Assembly: GCA_947478405.1 (NCBI GenBank)
Contig: CANJVX010000024.1
Span: 1 to 49,043 of the forward strand
DNA length: 49,043 bases
DNA from: Beijerinckiaceae bacterium
GTDB lineage: Bacteria; Pseudomonadota; Alphaproteobacteria; Rhizobiales; Beijerinckiaceae
Reading direction: 5' to 3'
The stretch's first letter is position 1. Each line of letters opens with the position of its first letter. The position numbers were made by a program, and so were the translations under genes. Below the pieces are notes generated by a model that saw only the letters and a list, made by a program, of their open reading frames with translations, made no database searches and had not been told where the DNA came from. This document shows positions 7,837 to 16,417 of the stretch, piece by piece.

Positions 7837-8730
7837 ATGGCCCAGCCCGCCCGCTTCCAGGGATCGATGACCGCCCTCGTAACGCCATTCCGTGATGGCC
7901 GGATCGACGAGGAGGCTTTTCGTGCGCTCGTCTCGTGGCAAATCGAAGAGGGCACCAAGGGTCTGATCCCTGTCGGCACGACGGGCGAGAGCCCAACATT
8001 GTCGCATGCTGAGCATCATCGCGTGGTCGAGCTCTGCGTTCAGGAGGCCAAGGGCCGCGCGGCCGTGATTGCGGGGGCTGGCTCCAACAATACGGCCGAA
8101 GCCATTGATCTGGCCAAGCATGCCGAAAAGGCCGGCGCCGATGCGGTGCTCGTGGTGACGCCTTATTACAACAAGCCCACACAAGAGGGCATGTATCAGC
8201 ATTTCAAGGCGATCAATGATGCGGTCAGCCTGCCGATCTTCATCTATAATATCCCGCCGCGCTCCGTCGTCGACATGTCGGTGGATACGATGAAGCGTTT
8301 GTTCGAGCTGAAGAACATTGCAGGCGTGAAGGATGCGACCGGCAATCTTGCGCGTGTTTCCCAGCAGCGTCATGCCATAGGCGAGACATTCATCCAGCTC
8401 TCGGGCGAGGATATGACGGCGGTCGCCTTTAATTCGGCGGGTGGTGTGGGCTGCATTTCTGTTGTAGCCAATGTCGCGCCCAAGCTCTGCGCGCAGATGC
8501 AGGAAGCAACGCTCGCAGGTAATTACAAGCGCGCGCTGGAGATCCAGGACCGGCTCGTGCCGCTGCATGATGCGATCTTCAAGGAGCCGGGTGTTGCGGG
8601 TGCCAAATATGGCCTGTCACTGCTGGGCAAGGTGAAGGATGAAGTGCGCCTGCCACTTTTGCCTGTTACTGAGGGCACGCGCGCCGTGATCCGATCTGCT
8701 ATGGTTCATGCTGGCGTGATCGGCGGCTGA
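7837..8730 (+). CDS. dapA: 4-hydroxy-tetrahydrodipicolinate synthase
   Basis: I chose the ATG at 7837, giving 297 residues, near the family norm of about 292. The open frame extends 50 codons further upstream but without conserved sequence. Visible family motifs are the pyruvate-binding [11 protein letters not shown] (about 46-55), Tyr111 in VTPYYNKP, Tyr137 in IFIYNIPPR, and the Schiff-base Lys165 in GVKDATGN. The enzyme condenses pyruvate with aspartate semialdehyde, the first committed step toward diaminopimelate for peptidoglycan and lysine. It is followed 28 bases later by smpB, a dapA-smpB order common in rhizobia. Confidence 0.96.
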   Translation: MAQPARFQGSMTALVTPFRDGRIDEEAFRALVSWQIEEGTKGLIPVGTTGESPTLSHAEHHRVVELCVQEAKGRAAVIAGAGSNNTAEAIDLAKHAEKAGADAVLVVTPYYNKPTQEGMYQHFKAINDAVSLPIFIYNIPPRSVVDMSVDTMKRLFELKNIAGVKDATGNLARVSQQRHAIGETFIQLSGEDMTAVAFNSAGGVGCISVVANVAPKLCAQMQEATLAGNYKRALEIQDRLVPLHDAIFKEPGVAGAKYGLSLLGKVKDEVRLPLLPVTEGTRAVIRSAMVHAGVIGG

Positions 8731-8758
8731 GTGTCAGCCAGCGATCCGGAGATTTATT

Positions 8759-9235
8759 TTGGCCCCCAAGAACCAGCCGGATTTTAAAGTCGTCGCGGAC
8801 AATCGTCGCGCGCGCTATGACTTTGAGATTGGCGACACACTCGAAGCGGGCATTATGCTCACCGGCACGGAGGTGAAGTCGCTGCGCGCTGGCAAGGCAA
8901 CCATTGCAGAAAGCTATGTCGGGCTGGATCGGGATGGTGGGCTCTATCTCATCAACGCCAATATCCCGGAATATCTACAGGCAAACCGCTTCAATCACGA
9001 GCCCCGCCGCCCGCGCAAATTGCTGGCCAAAGTGCGCGAGATCGCCAGACTTGCCCAAGGCGTCGAACGTAAGGGCATGACGATTGTGCCGCTTAAAATA
9101 TATTTTAATGAAAAAGGCCGCGCGAAGATCGAAATCGCACTGGGCCGCGGTAAGAATGTGCACGATAAGCGCGAGACCGAAAAAGCCCGCGACTGGAAGA
9201 AAGAACAAGGCCGCTTATTGCGCCACCGCGAGTGA
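8759..9235 (+). CDS. smpB: SsrA-binding protein
   Basis: The protein has 158 residues and starts at a TTG codon (8759), with a CGGAG ribosome binding site about 8 bases before it. The family features are complete: the N-terminal [38 protein letters not shown], and a basic C-terminal tail [12 protein letters not shown] that becomes helical in the ribosome A site. SmpB binds tmRNA and delivers it to stalled ribosomes for trans-translation. A dispersed palindrome follows directly. Confidence 0.96.
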   Translation: MAPKNQPDFKVVADNRRARYDFEIGDTLEAGIMLTGTEVKSLRAGKATIAESYVGLDRDGGLYLINANIPEYLQANRFNHEPRRPRKLLAKVREIARLAQGVERKGMTIVPLKIYFNEKGRAKIEIALGRGKNVHDKRETEKARDWKKEQGRLLRHRE

Positions 9236-9249
9236 GCGTGGCTTTGGCT

Positions 9250-9330
9250 CGTCATTGCGAGCGTCAGCAAAGCAATCCAGAGGCCTCACGCGTCGCGTCT
9301 GGATTGCTTCGCCTTTGGCTCGCAATGACG
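9250..9330. repeat. Dispersed palindromic element, full copy 1
   Basis: The outer inverted repeat is CGTCATTGCGAG / CTCGCAATGACG and the inner one is AAGCAATCCAG / CTGGATTGCTT, giving a long imperfect cruciform of 81 bases. A further half copy, CTCGCAATGACG, lies at 9376-9387. The same element recurs at 17087, 26477 and 43202. Confidence 0.9.
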
Positions 9331-9390
9331 GTTCTGAAAGAGTGCGCCGTCTCACATGTCATGGCTTCACTCGCGCTCGCAATGACGAGG

Positions 9391-10032
9391 CTAGGGCAGT
9401 CCCTTTTTCACTTGTTTGAAAACATCTTTGAACATTTTGGGCGTCAATACGCCGGTGTTCGTATTGTAGCGCGAGCAATGATAGCTGTCGTAGAGACGCA
9501 AAGTCCCCGCTTCATGCACTGCGCCATGAGCAAAGGGCATGGCCGACAATTTTGAGCCCAAAGCGCGCAAGACGCTGTCATGTGCAACACGCCCCAGCAT
9601 CACAATCGCACGCAGGTTTTTCATGTCGCCCAGCGAGGCCATCAGAAAAGCACGGCACGTGTTGATCTCGGCTGGCGTGGGTTTGTTTTGCGGTGGCACA
9701 CAGCGCACGGCATTGGTGATACGGCAATCGACGAGCTTCAGCCCGTCATCGGGGCGCTTGTCATAAGTGCCTTTGGCAAAGCCCTGTTCTAGAAGCGTTT
9801 GATAGAGAAGGTCGCCGGCCCAATCACCTGTAAACGGACGACCTGTGCGATTGGCGCCACGCAAGCCTGGCGCTAGTCCCACGATCAGCAGACGCGCAGA
9901 TTTATCCCCGAATGAGGGGACCGGCGCATTGTGCCAATCGGAAAATGAGGCGCGCGCCTCATTGCGAAAGGCAACAAGGCGCGGGCAAAGTGGGCAGTCA
10001 TGTCCCGGGGCGGGCGAAGAAGATTTGGCCAT
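9391..10032 (-). CDS. Uracil-DNA glycosylase, family 5 (UDGb type)
   Basis: The protein has 213 residues. The signature is GLAPGLRGANRTGRPFTGD (52-70), which corresponds to the family 5 motif GLAPxxxGxNRTGRxFTGD. Cysteines at 13 and 16 (CPLC) together with 111 and 126 are placed like the 4Fe-4S ligands of family 4/5 enzymes. NAVRCVPPQNKP (107-118) and the late PxxHGAVHE-like motif (MPFAHGAVHE) are also typical. Family 5 enzymes remove uracil, and often hypoxanthine or ethenocytosine, from DNA. The gene lies 24 bases downstream of the NYN-domain gene on the same strand, suggesting cotranscription. Confidence 0.93.
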   Translation of the reverse strand: MAKSSSPAPGHDCPLCPRLVAFRNEARASFSDWHNAPVPSFGDKSARLLIVGLAPGLRGANRTGRPFTGDWAGDLLYQTLLEQGFAKGTYDKRPDDGLKLVDCRITNAVRCVPPQNKPTPAEINTCRAFLMASLGDMKNLRAIVMLGRVAHDSVLRALGSKLSAMPFAHGAVHEAGTLRLYDSYHCSRYNTNTGVLTPKMFKDVFKQVKKGLP

Positions 10033-10056
10033 GCCCGCAAAACTAACGCTTCATTC

Positions 10057-10638
10057 TCAGGTGTCGAGCATCTCGTCAGTGCCGGCCGGACGACGCTCGC
10101 GCGTGGGTGCCCGCTCATTGGCATCGCGACCGACCTTGGCTGCCAAATGAAGGAGGTCGATGAATTCGTCCGTCTGGCGGCGCAATTCATCAGCGACCAT
10201 CGGCGGCTGGGTGGTGATGGTGGAGACCACCGACACGCGCACACCCTTGCGCTGAACAGCGGCCACCAGCGAGCGGAAGTCGCCATCGCCCGAGAAAAGT
10301 ACCATATGATCGATGTGATTAGCCATTTCCATGGCATCAACGGCCAGTTCAATGTCCATCGAGCCCTTGACCTTGCGGCGGCCCATCGAGTCGACGAATT
10401 CCTTCGTCGGCTTGGTCACGACCGAAAAGCCATTGTAATCGAGCCAGTCGATCAGCGGGCGGATGGAGGAATATTCCTGATCTTCAATAAGGGCGGTGTA
10501 ATAGAAGGCCCGGACCAGGCGCCCACGCGATTGGAACTCCTTCAGAAGCCGCTTGTAATCGATGTCGAAGCCGAGGGATTTGGCGGTGGCGTAGAGATTG
10601 GCGCCATCGATGAACAGGGCAATGCGTTCTTGGGACAT
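10057..10638 (-). CDS. NYN domain protein (LabA/DUF88 family)
   Basis: The protein has 193 residues. The NYN (PIN-like) nuclease fold is indicated by the N-terminal strand ALFIDGANLY with its acidic residue, then KGSMDIELAVDAMEMA, and HMVLFSGDGDFRSLVAAVQRKGVRVSVV, whose acidic residues would hold the metal. The LabA-like group is widespread in alphaproteobacteria; it is presumed to act on RNA, but substrates are mostly unknown. The short C-terminus has an acidic-basic tail. The gene is divergent from rpoZ, with a 390-base region between them, and is followed by the family 5 glycosylase. Confidence 0.9.
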   Translation of the reverse strand: MSQERIALFIDGANLYATAKSLGFDIDYKRLLKEFQSRGRLVRAFYYTALIEDQEYSSIRPLIDWLDYNGFSVVTKPTKEFVDSMGRRKVKGSMDIELAVDAMEMANHIDHMVLFSGDGDFRSLVAAVQRKGVRVSVVSTITTQPPMVADELRRQTDEFIDLLHLAAKVGRDANERAPTRERRPAGTDEMLDT

Positions 10639-10919
10639 GCGTGAAAACTCGTCTTGTCTCAGTTATTAAAGGAGGAATTTCGCTCAAAATCCGCTTGAAA
10701 TGCCGCAATCAAAAGGGCGGCCACGCTGTTTGGCAAAATCCCATGCCGGGGAGAAAGGGTCAAAAGAGACTCAGGTCCAAGGCAATGCGGACACCTTCTG
10801 ACGGGCGGGGGTGTTTCGTCAAGCAAAGACGATAAAAAATTGTTGTTTTCAAATGGTTTGGCTAAATCTTAGGCTTCTTCTAGCAGCCCTAAAGTGATTG
10901 GATTGCCGGTGATTTTCGG

Positions 10920-10953
10920 CCCGGAGGCCCGCCTCGTCCGGGTGGCACTTTTT
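10920..10953 (+). terminator. Terminator-like hairpin upstream of rpoZ
   Basis: CCCGGAGG pairs with CCTC-GT-CCGGG across a CCCG loop, with one 2-base bulge, followed after six bases by TTTTT (10949-10953). The gap between stem and T-run is longer than in a classical terminator. It could end a short RNA from the preceding AT-rich strip or be an attenuator. Confidence 0.35.
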
Positions 10954-10954
10954 G

Positions 10955-10982
10955 TTGCTTCAGGGGGGCTTTCGTGTATTAA
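10955..10982 (+). promoter_or_regulatory. Candidate rpoZ promoter
   Basis: TTGCTT (10955-10960) and TATTAA (10977-10982) are spaced by 16 bases. They lie 46 bases before the rpoZ start codon. The match to consensus is moderate. Confidence 0.35.
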
Positions 10983-11028
10983 GGGGAAATCCAATCGCTT
11001 TCCTCTTAATTTCAGGGAACGTCGCCCC

Positions 11029-11424
11029 ATGGCACGCGTCACCGTCGAAGATTGCATCGACAAAGTCGAAAACCGTTTTGAGCTTGTCCTCGTGGCGAGC
11101 CACCGCGCCCGGATGATCTCGTCAGGTCAGCAGATCACCATCGATCGCGACAATGACAAGAACCCCGTCGTCGCCCTACGCGAAATTGCTGACGAAATGC
11201 TGGCGCCGGAAGATCTCAAGGAAGATTTGATCCATTCGCTGCAGAAGCATGTTGAGGTGGACGAGCCCGAGACAGAAGTCGTGCCGGCGCTCACACCGGC
11301 TGGTGCCGACCTTAGCGGTGGCGCTGATGGCGACCTTCAGTTCGATCGTATGACGGAAGAGGATCTTCTGCGCGGTCTTGAGGGGCTAGTGCCCCCGGCC
11401 GCCACAGAAGACGATGGGGAATAA
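11029..11424 (+). CDS. rpoZ: DNA-directed RNA polymerase omega subunit
   Basis: The ATG at 11029 gives 131 residues and the canonical start [21 protein letters not shown]. The core omega motif ([35 protein letters not shown]) matches the family, which uses it to clamp the beta' C-terminus. The acidic C-terminal extension of about 60 residues is typical of alphaproteobacteria. An AGGGA ribosome binding site precedes the start. The open frame extends back to 10894 but the extra part is not conserved. rsh follows directly, as in most proteobacteria, but a strong terminator separates the two genes. Confidence 0.96.
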   Translation: MARVTVEDCIDKVENRFELVLVASHRARMISSGQQITIDRDNDKNPVVALREIADEMLAPEDLKEDLIHSLQKHVEVDEPETEVVPALTPAGADLSGGADGDLQFDRMTEEDLLRGLEGLVPPAATEDDGE

Positions 11425-11452
11425 TCCTCACCTTAAGCGTGTCTGTTTCAAG

Positions 11453-11484
11453 GGCGTCGGATTTCTCCGGCGCCTTTTTCTTTT
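11453..11484 (+). terminator. Rho-independent terminator of rpoZ
   Basis: GGCGTCGGA pairs with TCCGGCGCC (nine pairs, one of them G-T) across a TTTC loop, followed by TTTTTCTTTT. It lies 28 bases after the rpoZ stop codon. Confidence 0.9.
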
Positions 11485-11565
11485 ATCGGGTTGTCACTTG
11501 TGCCCGCTTTGCCTGATATTGTTTACACGATATCGGCGGAACCACGGGAAAGATCTGATTCACGC

Positions 11566-13782
11566 ATGAACAAAATGATGCGGCAATATGAACTTCTGGA
11601 CCGCGTGCGGAAATATAATCCGCATGCGGATGAGGAGCTATTGAATCGCGCCTATGTCTACGCCATGAAGGCTCATGGCGCTCAAAAGCGTGCTTCTGGC
11701 GACCCCTATTTCAGTCACCCGCTGGAAGTTGCTGCTATCCTCACCGATCTGAAACTGGATGACGCGACGATTGTCGCCGCCGTCCTCCATGACACGATTG
11801 AAGATACCGCTTCGACGCGCGAGGAAATCGACCAGCTGTTTGGCCCGGAGATTGGCGCGCTGGTCGATGGTCTCACCAAGTTGAAGAAACTCGACCTTGT
11901 CTCGAAACGTGCGGAGCAGGCCGAGAATTTCCGCAAGCTTCTATTGGCGGTCGCAGACGATGTGCGCGTGCTCGTCATCAAGCTTGCCGACCGACTGCAT
12001 AATATGCGCACGCTGCATTTTGTGCCTCCTGAAAAGCGTAAGCGCATTGCCGAAGAGACACTTGATATTTATGCGCCGCTCGCGGGGCGCATGGGCATGC
12101 AGAATATGCGTGATGAATTGGAGAATCTCGCCTTCAAAATGTTGATGCCAGATGCTTTCGCGATGATCGGCACACGACTCGCAGATTTGCACACCAAGAA
12201 TGGCGCGCTCATTACCAAGATCGAAGATGAATTGCGTGAGGCGCTGGCCGCGCGTGGGTTTCATGCTGATGTGAAGGGGCGTGAAAAAGCCCCTTATTCT
12301 GTCTGGAGGAAGATGGAGCGCAAATCCATCGCCTTTGAGCAGCTGTCAGATATTTTTGGTTTCCGTGTTCTGGTTGACAGTGAAGAAGATTGCTATCGGG
12401 TCATTGGGATCATCCATACGAAATGGCCATTCGTGCCGGGGCGTTTCAAGGATTATATTTCGACGCCAAAGCAGAATGATTATCGCTCGCTGCACACCAC
12501 CGTCGTGGGCCCGGGCCGGCAGCGCGTCGAGCTGCAGGTCCGCACCATGCAAATGCATGAGATCAATGAATATGGCATCGCGGCGCATTCCCTCTACAAG
12601 GATGGGCGTGCAAATGACACCGATGCGCTGTCGCGCGAAAGCCGCGCCTATCGCTGGCTGCGCCGTACGATTGAAATGCTAGGCGAGGGCGATTCCCCGG
12701 AAGAATTTCTGGAGCATACAAAGCTCGAACTTTTTCATGATCAGGTTTTTTGTTTCACGCCCAAGGGTCGGCTCATCGCGCTGCCGCGCAGGGCAACTCC
12801 GATCGACTTTGCCTATGCCGTGCATACGGACGTTGGCAATAATGCTGTCGGTGCCAAGATCAACGGACGCATCGCGCCGCTCTTGTCAGAATTGCAGAAT
12901 GGAGACGAAGTCGAGATTGCCATTGCCGAGGATCAAGTGCCGCCGGCAGCGTGGGAAAGTCTCGTTGTCACCGGTAAGGCACGGGCTGCCATTCGTCGCG
13001 CCACGCGCGATGCCGTGCGCACGCAATATGCAGGGCTTGGACGCCAAATTGTGACACGTGCTTTCGAGCGCGCACAAAAAGTCTATTCCGACGAAAAGCT
13101 CAAAGGTGCTTTGCCGCGTCTGGCGCGCCAATCCATTGATGATGTGCTGGCTGCCGTCGGGCGAGGTGAAATGTTTTCCGGTGATGTGGTGAAGGCTGTC
13201 TATCCCGATTTCAAGGAAGAACGAAAAGCCGGGCTTGCTGCACCTAAGACCGAGACCGGCTGGTTTGGTATGAAGAAGGCTGCAAGCCTCGTCTTCAAAG
13301 TGCCGGGTGCCGGTGGCGAAGACAATGCGCAGGCCATACCGATCCGAGGTTTGGCGGGCGATCTGCCGGTGAGCTTTGCACCCAATGGCGGCGCTGTGCC
13401 TGGAGATCGTATTATCGGTATTTTGACGCCGGGCGAGGGCATTACGATCTATCCGATCCAGTCACCGGCGCTGATGGACTTTGATGACCAGCCCGAACGT
13501 TGGCTCGATGTGCGCTGGGACATTGACGAGGAGCGTAAGGATTTTTTCCCCGCCAAAATTGTGATCAATGCTCTCAATGAACCAGGTGCGCTGGGCGTCA
13601 TTTCGACCGTGATTGGTGATGCAGGCGCTAATATCGATCATATTGAATTTGTTTCACAGACGAAGGATTTCCGCGATATTTTCATCGATGTTGAAGTGCT
13701 CGATCTTGCACATCTCAATGCTATTTTGACGCAATTAAAAGCCAAGTCAGTGGTGTCAAAGGTTGAACGCGTAAACGGGTAG
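11566..13782 (+). CDS. rsh: Bifunctional (p)ppGpp synthetase/hydrolase (Rsh, RelA/SpoT family)
   Basis: From the ATG at 11566 the product has 738 residues. A TTG at 11491 would add 25 non-conserved residues. The domain order is complete. The N-terminal HD hydrolase has HPLEVAAIL and the catalytic VLHDTIEDT. The synthetase has DIFGFRVLV, then GRFKDYISTPKQNDYRSLHT; the RFKD form of this loop marks the bifunctional Rel/SpoT type rather than monofunctional RelA (ExDD). A TGS domain contains RATPIDFAYAVHTDVG. An ACT domain ends the protein (NEPGALGVISTVIGDAGANIDHIEF). It makes and degrades (p)ppGpp from GTP/GDP and ATP. It is the only long Rsh visible here; alphaproteobacteria usually have just one. 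Confidence 0.96.
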   Translation: MNKMMRQYELLDRVRKYNPHADEELLNRAYVYAMKAHGAQKRASGDPYFSHPLEVAAILTDLKLDDATIVAAVLHDTIEDTASTREEIDQLFGPEIGALVDGLTKLKKLDLVSKRAEQAENFRKLLLAVADDVRVLVIKLADRLHNMRTLHFVPPEKRKRIAEETLDIYAPLAGRMGMQNMRDELENLAFKMLMPDAFAMIGTRLADLHTKNGALITKIEDELREALAARGFHADVKGREKAPYSVWRKMERKSIAFEQLSDIFGFRVLVDSEEDCYRVIGIIHTKWPFVPGRFKDYISTPKQNDYRSLHTTVVGPGRQRVELQVRTMQMHEINEYGIAAHSLYKDGRANDTDALSRESRAYRWLRRTIEMLGEGDSPEEFLEHTKLELFHDQVFCFTPKGRLIALPRRATPIDFAYAVHTDVGNNAVGAKINGRIAPLLSELQNGDEVEIAIAEDQVPPAAWESLVVTGKARAAIRRATRDAVRTQYAGLGRQIVTRAFERAQKVYSDEKLKGALPRLARQSIDDVLAAVGRGEMFSGDVVKAVYPDFKEERKAGLAAPKTETGWFGMKKAASLVFKVPGAGGEDNAQAIPIRGLAGDLPVSFAPNGGAVPGDRIIGILTPGEGITIYPIQSPALMDFDDQPERWLDVRWDIDEERKDFFPAKIVINALNEPGALGVISTVIGDAGANIDHIEFVSQTKDFRDIFIDVEVLDLAHLNAILTQLKAKSVVSKVERVNG

Positions 13783-13823
13783 GTTTGTGCTTATCCATTT
13801 CCCGCTTTGCGGGAGAAGGATTG

Positions 13824-14939
13824 TTACGCCGCTCCAGCCGCACCCGCTTCCAGCATCCGCTTTTCTTTTGCGTAGCGCACGAGCGCGAGGAAGCGGTAGA
13901 TGCCATGGACGAACTTTCCATAAGGCATGGTGACAATAAGCGCGAACACCACGCCGAGATGAACGCTCAGCAGCAAGCCCATGGCGGCTGTCTCGCGCAG
14001 CACGAGAAGTGCGAGCCCTGTGATGCCTGTCAAAAACAGCATGACGAGAAAGGCAACATCCATGCCCTTGCGGCTCTCATCCACCAGCATGGGATCGCGC
14101 ACGCGCTTGGCCAGCATCAGGCCGATGGGGCCCAGCACTAGACCAATGCCCCCTAATGTGCCCAGCAGAACGGGCAGATCATACCAGGGATAAGGCGCCT
14201 GCTTGCCCAGTACATAATGATAGAGCGTGGCCACGCTGGTGGAGGCAAAGCAGAGCAAAAAACCGTAGAAGGTGAAATGATGCCAGCGGCGGCGCGTATC
14301 GGTCGGGCGCTCGCTATCATTCATACAACCCACTCCGCCACCATCCAGATAACGCAGGGTTGAAGCATCTTTCATCGCCTGCCACAGCGAGGGTGCTTCC
14401 GACAAAGTCGAGGCAGGCTCGCCAATGTCTTTCCAGAAATTGCGAATGCCCATGATCATGGCGACTATGGCGTAGAGAAAGGCTGCACCAAAAATCGCAG
14501 CCATCGTATTATGTGGCATGAGCTTGTAAAAATTGCCTGCATGCTGGGCAAAGAGCGCGGCCTGATCATGCCAGGCAACAAAGCCCGCGATAAAAGCGGC
14601 CACGCTGGCGGCCGCCACCAGCGAAATTTTTAGGCCGTTTTGTTCAAACATGGGTGCAAGGCCGCGCGGCCAAGCATAGGTCTCGTAAGATTCTGCGCGC
14701 GCCTGTGCCAAGACTTTTGGCACATTCATGTTGAATTCATGCGGCGGCGAGAATTGGCAATCATGATAGCAGGCGCCGCAGCTGTGGCAGAGATTGGCGA
14801 GATAGTTGAGATCACCATCCAAAAAGTCGCGGCGCATTTCCATGGCCGGAAAAACAGCGCAAAGCCCTTCGCAATAGCGGCAGCTATTGCACAGTGTCAT
14901 CAGGCGGTCGGCTTCCTGGAGCGTATTAGTTGCGTGCAT
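13824..14939 (-). CDS. tcuB: Tricarballylate utilization protein B (4Fe-4S membrane protein)
   Basis: The protein has 371 residues from the ATG at 14939, which has a GGGAGG ribosome binding site 9 bases upstream and overlaps the end of tcuA by 14 bases. The N-terminus has two cysteine clusters for iron-sulfur centres: CNSCRYCEGLCAVFP and CHSCGACYHDCQF. The rest has about six hydrophobic membrane segments, the first near ISLVAAASVAAFIAGF. TcuB is known to reoxidise the FAD of TcuA and pass electrons to the quinone pool. Fused TcuA-TcuB is CobZ in Rhodobacter, a cobalamin-pathway enzyme, but no cobalamin genes are near. A small hairpin (CCCGC-TTT-GCGGG, 13801-13813) lies beyond the stop but has no T-run. 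Confidence 0.9.
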   Translation of the reverse strand: MHATNTLQEADRLMTLCNSCRYCEGLCAVFPAMEMRRDFLDGDLNYLANLCHSCGACYHDCQFSPPHEFNMNVPKVLAQARAESYETYAWPRGLAPMFEQNGLKISLVAAASVAAFIAGFVAWHDQAALFAQHAGNFYKLMPHNTMAAIFGAAFLYAIVAMIMGIRNFWKDIGEPASTLSEAPSLWQAMKDASTLRYLDGGGVGCMNDSERPTDTRRRWHHFTFYGFLLCFASTSVATLYHYVLGKQAPYPWYDLPVLLGTLGGIGLVLGPIGLMLAKRVRDPMLVDESRKGMDVAFLVMLFLTGITGLALLVLRETAAMGLLLSVHLGVVFALIVTMPYGKFVHGIYRFLALVRYAKEKRMLEAGAAGAA

Positions 14940-16335
14940 TGGTAGCGGCCTCCCGACCCGCGATGCGTCCAAAAACGCTGCCGATAGTCATGCCAATTCC
15001 GGCTGCATAGCCTTTGCCCAGCACATTGCCAGCCATAAGCTCGCCTGCGGCAAACATATTGGCGGAGGGTTTTCCATCCGCCATCATCATGCGCGATTGC
15101 GTGTTCACGCGCACACCCAGATAGGTGAATGTAATGCCGGGTCGCACGGGATAGGCGTAGAAGGGTGCCTTCTCGATCTTGCGTGCCCAATGGGTCTTAT
15201 CGATTGAGAGGCCCTGCGTGCGGCAATCGTCCAATTGTGTGTGATCAAATGTGCCGGGCTGAACGGCACCATTGAATTGGGTCAGCGTTTTCTCCAGCGC
15301 TTCGGCATCAAGTTCAAGCTTGCCTGCAAGTTCGCGAATGCTCTCAGCCTTGATTGGCGGGAAACAGGAGGGCATGAAAAGTTCGAGCGAGGAGGCATCG
15401 AAAATAATATAGGCGATCTGATCGGGTTGGCCTGCCACCAAGCGGCCCCAGATGGCATAGCGCTTGGGCCAGACATCTTCGCCCTCATCATAAAAGCGCT
15501 CACATTGTTTGTTCACGACAATGCCAAAGACCACACAATCGAGACGCGTGATAATGCCGCCATCATATTCGGGCGCGCGCGCATCAATGGCCACCGCGTG
15601 ACATTGGGTGGGGTCACCAATCTGGTCGACGCCAGCCGCACTCAGCATTTTTAAAACCGTGCCGCGATTGAACCGCGTGCCGCGAATGAGAAAGTTTTTT
15701 GCAGCTGGGCCCCAGCTTTCTTCCAGCCATTCTTTGTTGGCCTCAAAGCCGCCCGCCGCCGCCACCAGCGCACCCGCGCGCACATGAACATCGCCCTCGG
15801 GGCGTTTCACGGTTGCGCCCAGGAACATGCCGTCTTCAACATCCATGCTGATGACTTCGGCCTCATAGGCAATGGCAACACCGAGATCTTCCGCTGTTTT
15901 GTAGAGCGCATTCAGCATGGCGCGCCCGCCGCCGAGAAAGAAAGAATTGGTGCGCCCAAGTGATAGCGTGCCACCCAGCGAGGGTTGAAACCGTACTCCC
16001 TGATCCACAATCCAATCCAGCATGTCTTTCGACTCGTGGATCATCAGGCGGGCCAATTCTTCATTCGTCTGGCCGCCGGTGACGCGCAGCAGATCGTCGT
16101 AAAATTCTTCTTCATAATAGGGGCCTGACAAAGTGTCGGTGGCCGCATCATGGGCGCAGCGCATGTTGCGCGTGTGGCGCGTATTGCCGCCGCGATAGAA
16201 GTGCGGTGCGGCTTCAAGCACGAGGACACTCGCTCCCTCGCGTGCCGCGCTGATGGCGGCACAGAGCGCAGCATTGCCGCCTCCGATGACCAGCACATCA
16301 TAGCGTTGAGAAAAATCGACCATGGCTACGCCCAC
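14926..16335 (-). CDS. tcuA: FAD-dependent tricarballylate dehydrogenase
   Basis: The protein has 469 residues. The Rossmann dinucleotide motif is VLVIGGGNAALCAAISAAREGASVLVLE near the N-terminus, and GGNTRHTRNMRCAH follows, typical of TcuA and of the FRD/SDH flavoprotein superfamily. The C-terminal part has GYAAGIGMTIGSVFGRIAGREAA, the second FAD contact. I kept the GTG start at 16335 because GGGGGTGG lies 5 bases before it; an ATG four codons later is the alternative. TcuA oxidises tricarballylate to cis-aconitate. No tcuC transporter is adjacent, so the true substrate may be a related tricarboxylate. It forms an operon with tcuB and is divergent from a GntR regulator. Confidence 0.9.
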   Translation of the reverse strand: MGVAMVDFSQRYDVLVIGGGNAALCAAISAAREGASVLVLEAAPHFYRGGNTRHTRNMRCAHDAATDTLSGPYYEEEFYDDLLRVTGGQTNEELARLMIHESKDMLDWIVDQGVRFQPSLGGTLSLGRTNSFFLGGGRAMLNALYKTAEDLGVAIAYEAEVISMDVEDGMFLGATVKRPEGDVHVRAGALVAAAGGFEANKEWLEESWGPAAKNFLIRGTRFNRGTVLKMLSAAGVDQIGDPTQCHAVAIDARAPEYDGGIITRLDCVVFGIVVNKQCERFYDEGEDVWPKRYAIWGRLVAGQPDQIAYIIFDASSLELFMPSCFPPIKAESIRELAGKLELDAEALEKTLTQFNGAVQPGTFDHTQLDDCRTQGLSIDKTHWARKIEKAPFYAYPVRPGITFTYLGVRVNTQSRMMMADGKPSANMFAAGELMAGNVLGKGYAAGIGMTIGSVFGRIAGREAATNARN

Positions 16336-16362
16336 TTATGCCACCCCCTAGAGGGCTTCCAT

Positions 16363-16386
16363 TTTTGTATATCTTTGTATACAAAA
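16363..16386. promoter_or_regulatory. FCD/GntR operator between tcuA and its regulator
   Basis: TTTTGTAT (16363-16370) and ATACAAAA (16379-16386) form an inverted repeat. Within it a perfect 12-base palindrome, TTTGTATACAAA, lies at 16374-16385. TTGTATACAA fits the TNGT-N-ACNA consensus of FCD-type GntR regulators. The site sits between divergent starts at 16335 and 16418, so it can control both. Confidence 0.75.
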
Positions 16387-16417
16387 TCAGGCAACAGGCT
16401 TTGCCGGGGTTTTCAGC

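Larger units (their letters stand above)
10639..11028. other. 390-base divergent intergenic region between the NYN gene and rpoZ
   Basis: I see no convincing gene here. A 64-codon frame at 10641-10835 is very basic, lacks a sensible domain and is rejected. The region holds an AT-rich strip near 10830-10870, a strong hairpin (10920-10942) followed by a T-run, and a candidate rpoZ promoter at 10955-10982. Confidence 0.6.

Noticed and set aside
7756-8568. 270-codon minus-strand frame opposite dapA
   Set aside because: Antisense to dapA and composed like a complement of coding sequence.
10641-10835. 64-codon plus-strand frame between the NYN gene and rpoZ
   Set aside because: Very basic, no domain, and no ribosome binding site at its start; the AAAGGAGG nearby lies downstream of the start codon.
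10894-11028. Upstream extension of rpoZ by 45 codons
   Set aside because: The sequence covers a hairpin and a candidate promoter, and the conserved omega start MARVTVEDC is at 11029.
13801-13813. CCCGC-TTT-GCGGG hairpin as terminator of rsh or tcuB
   Set aside because: No T-run follows on either strand, so it is only a short palindrome.
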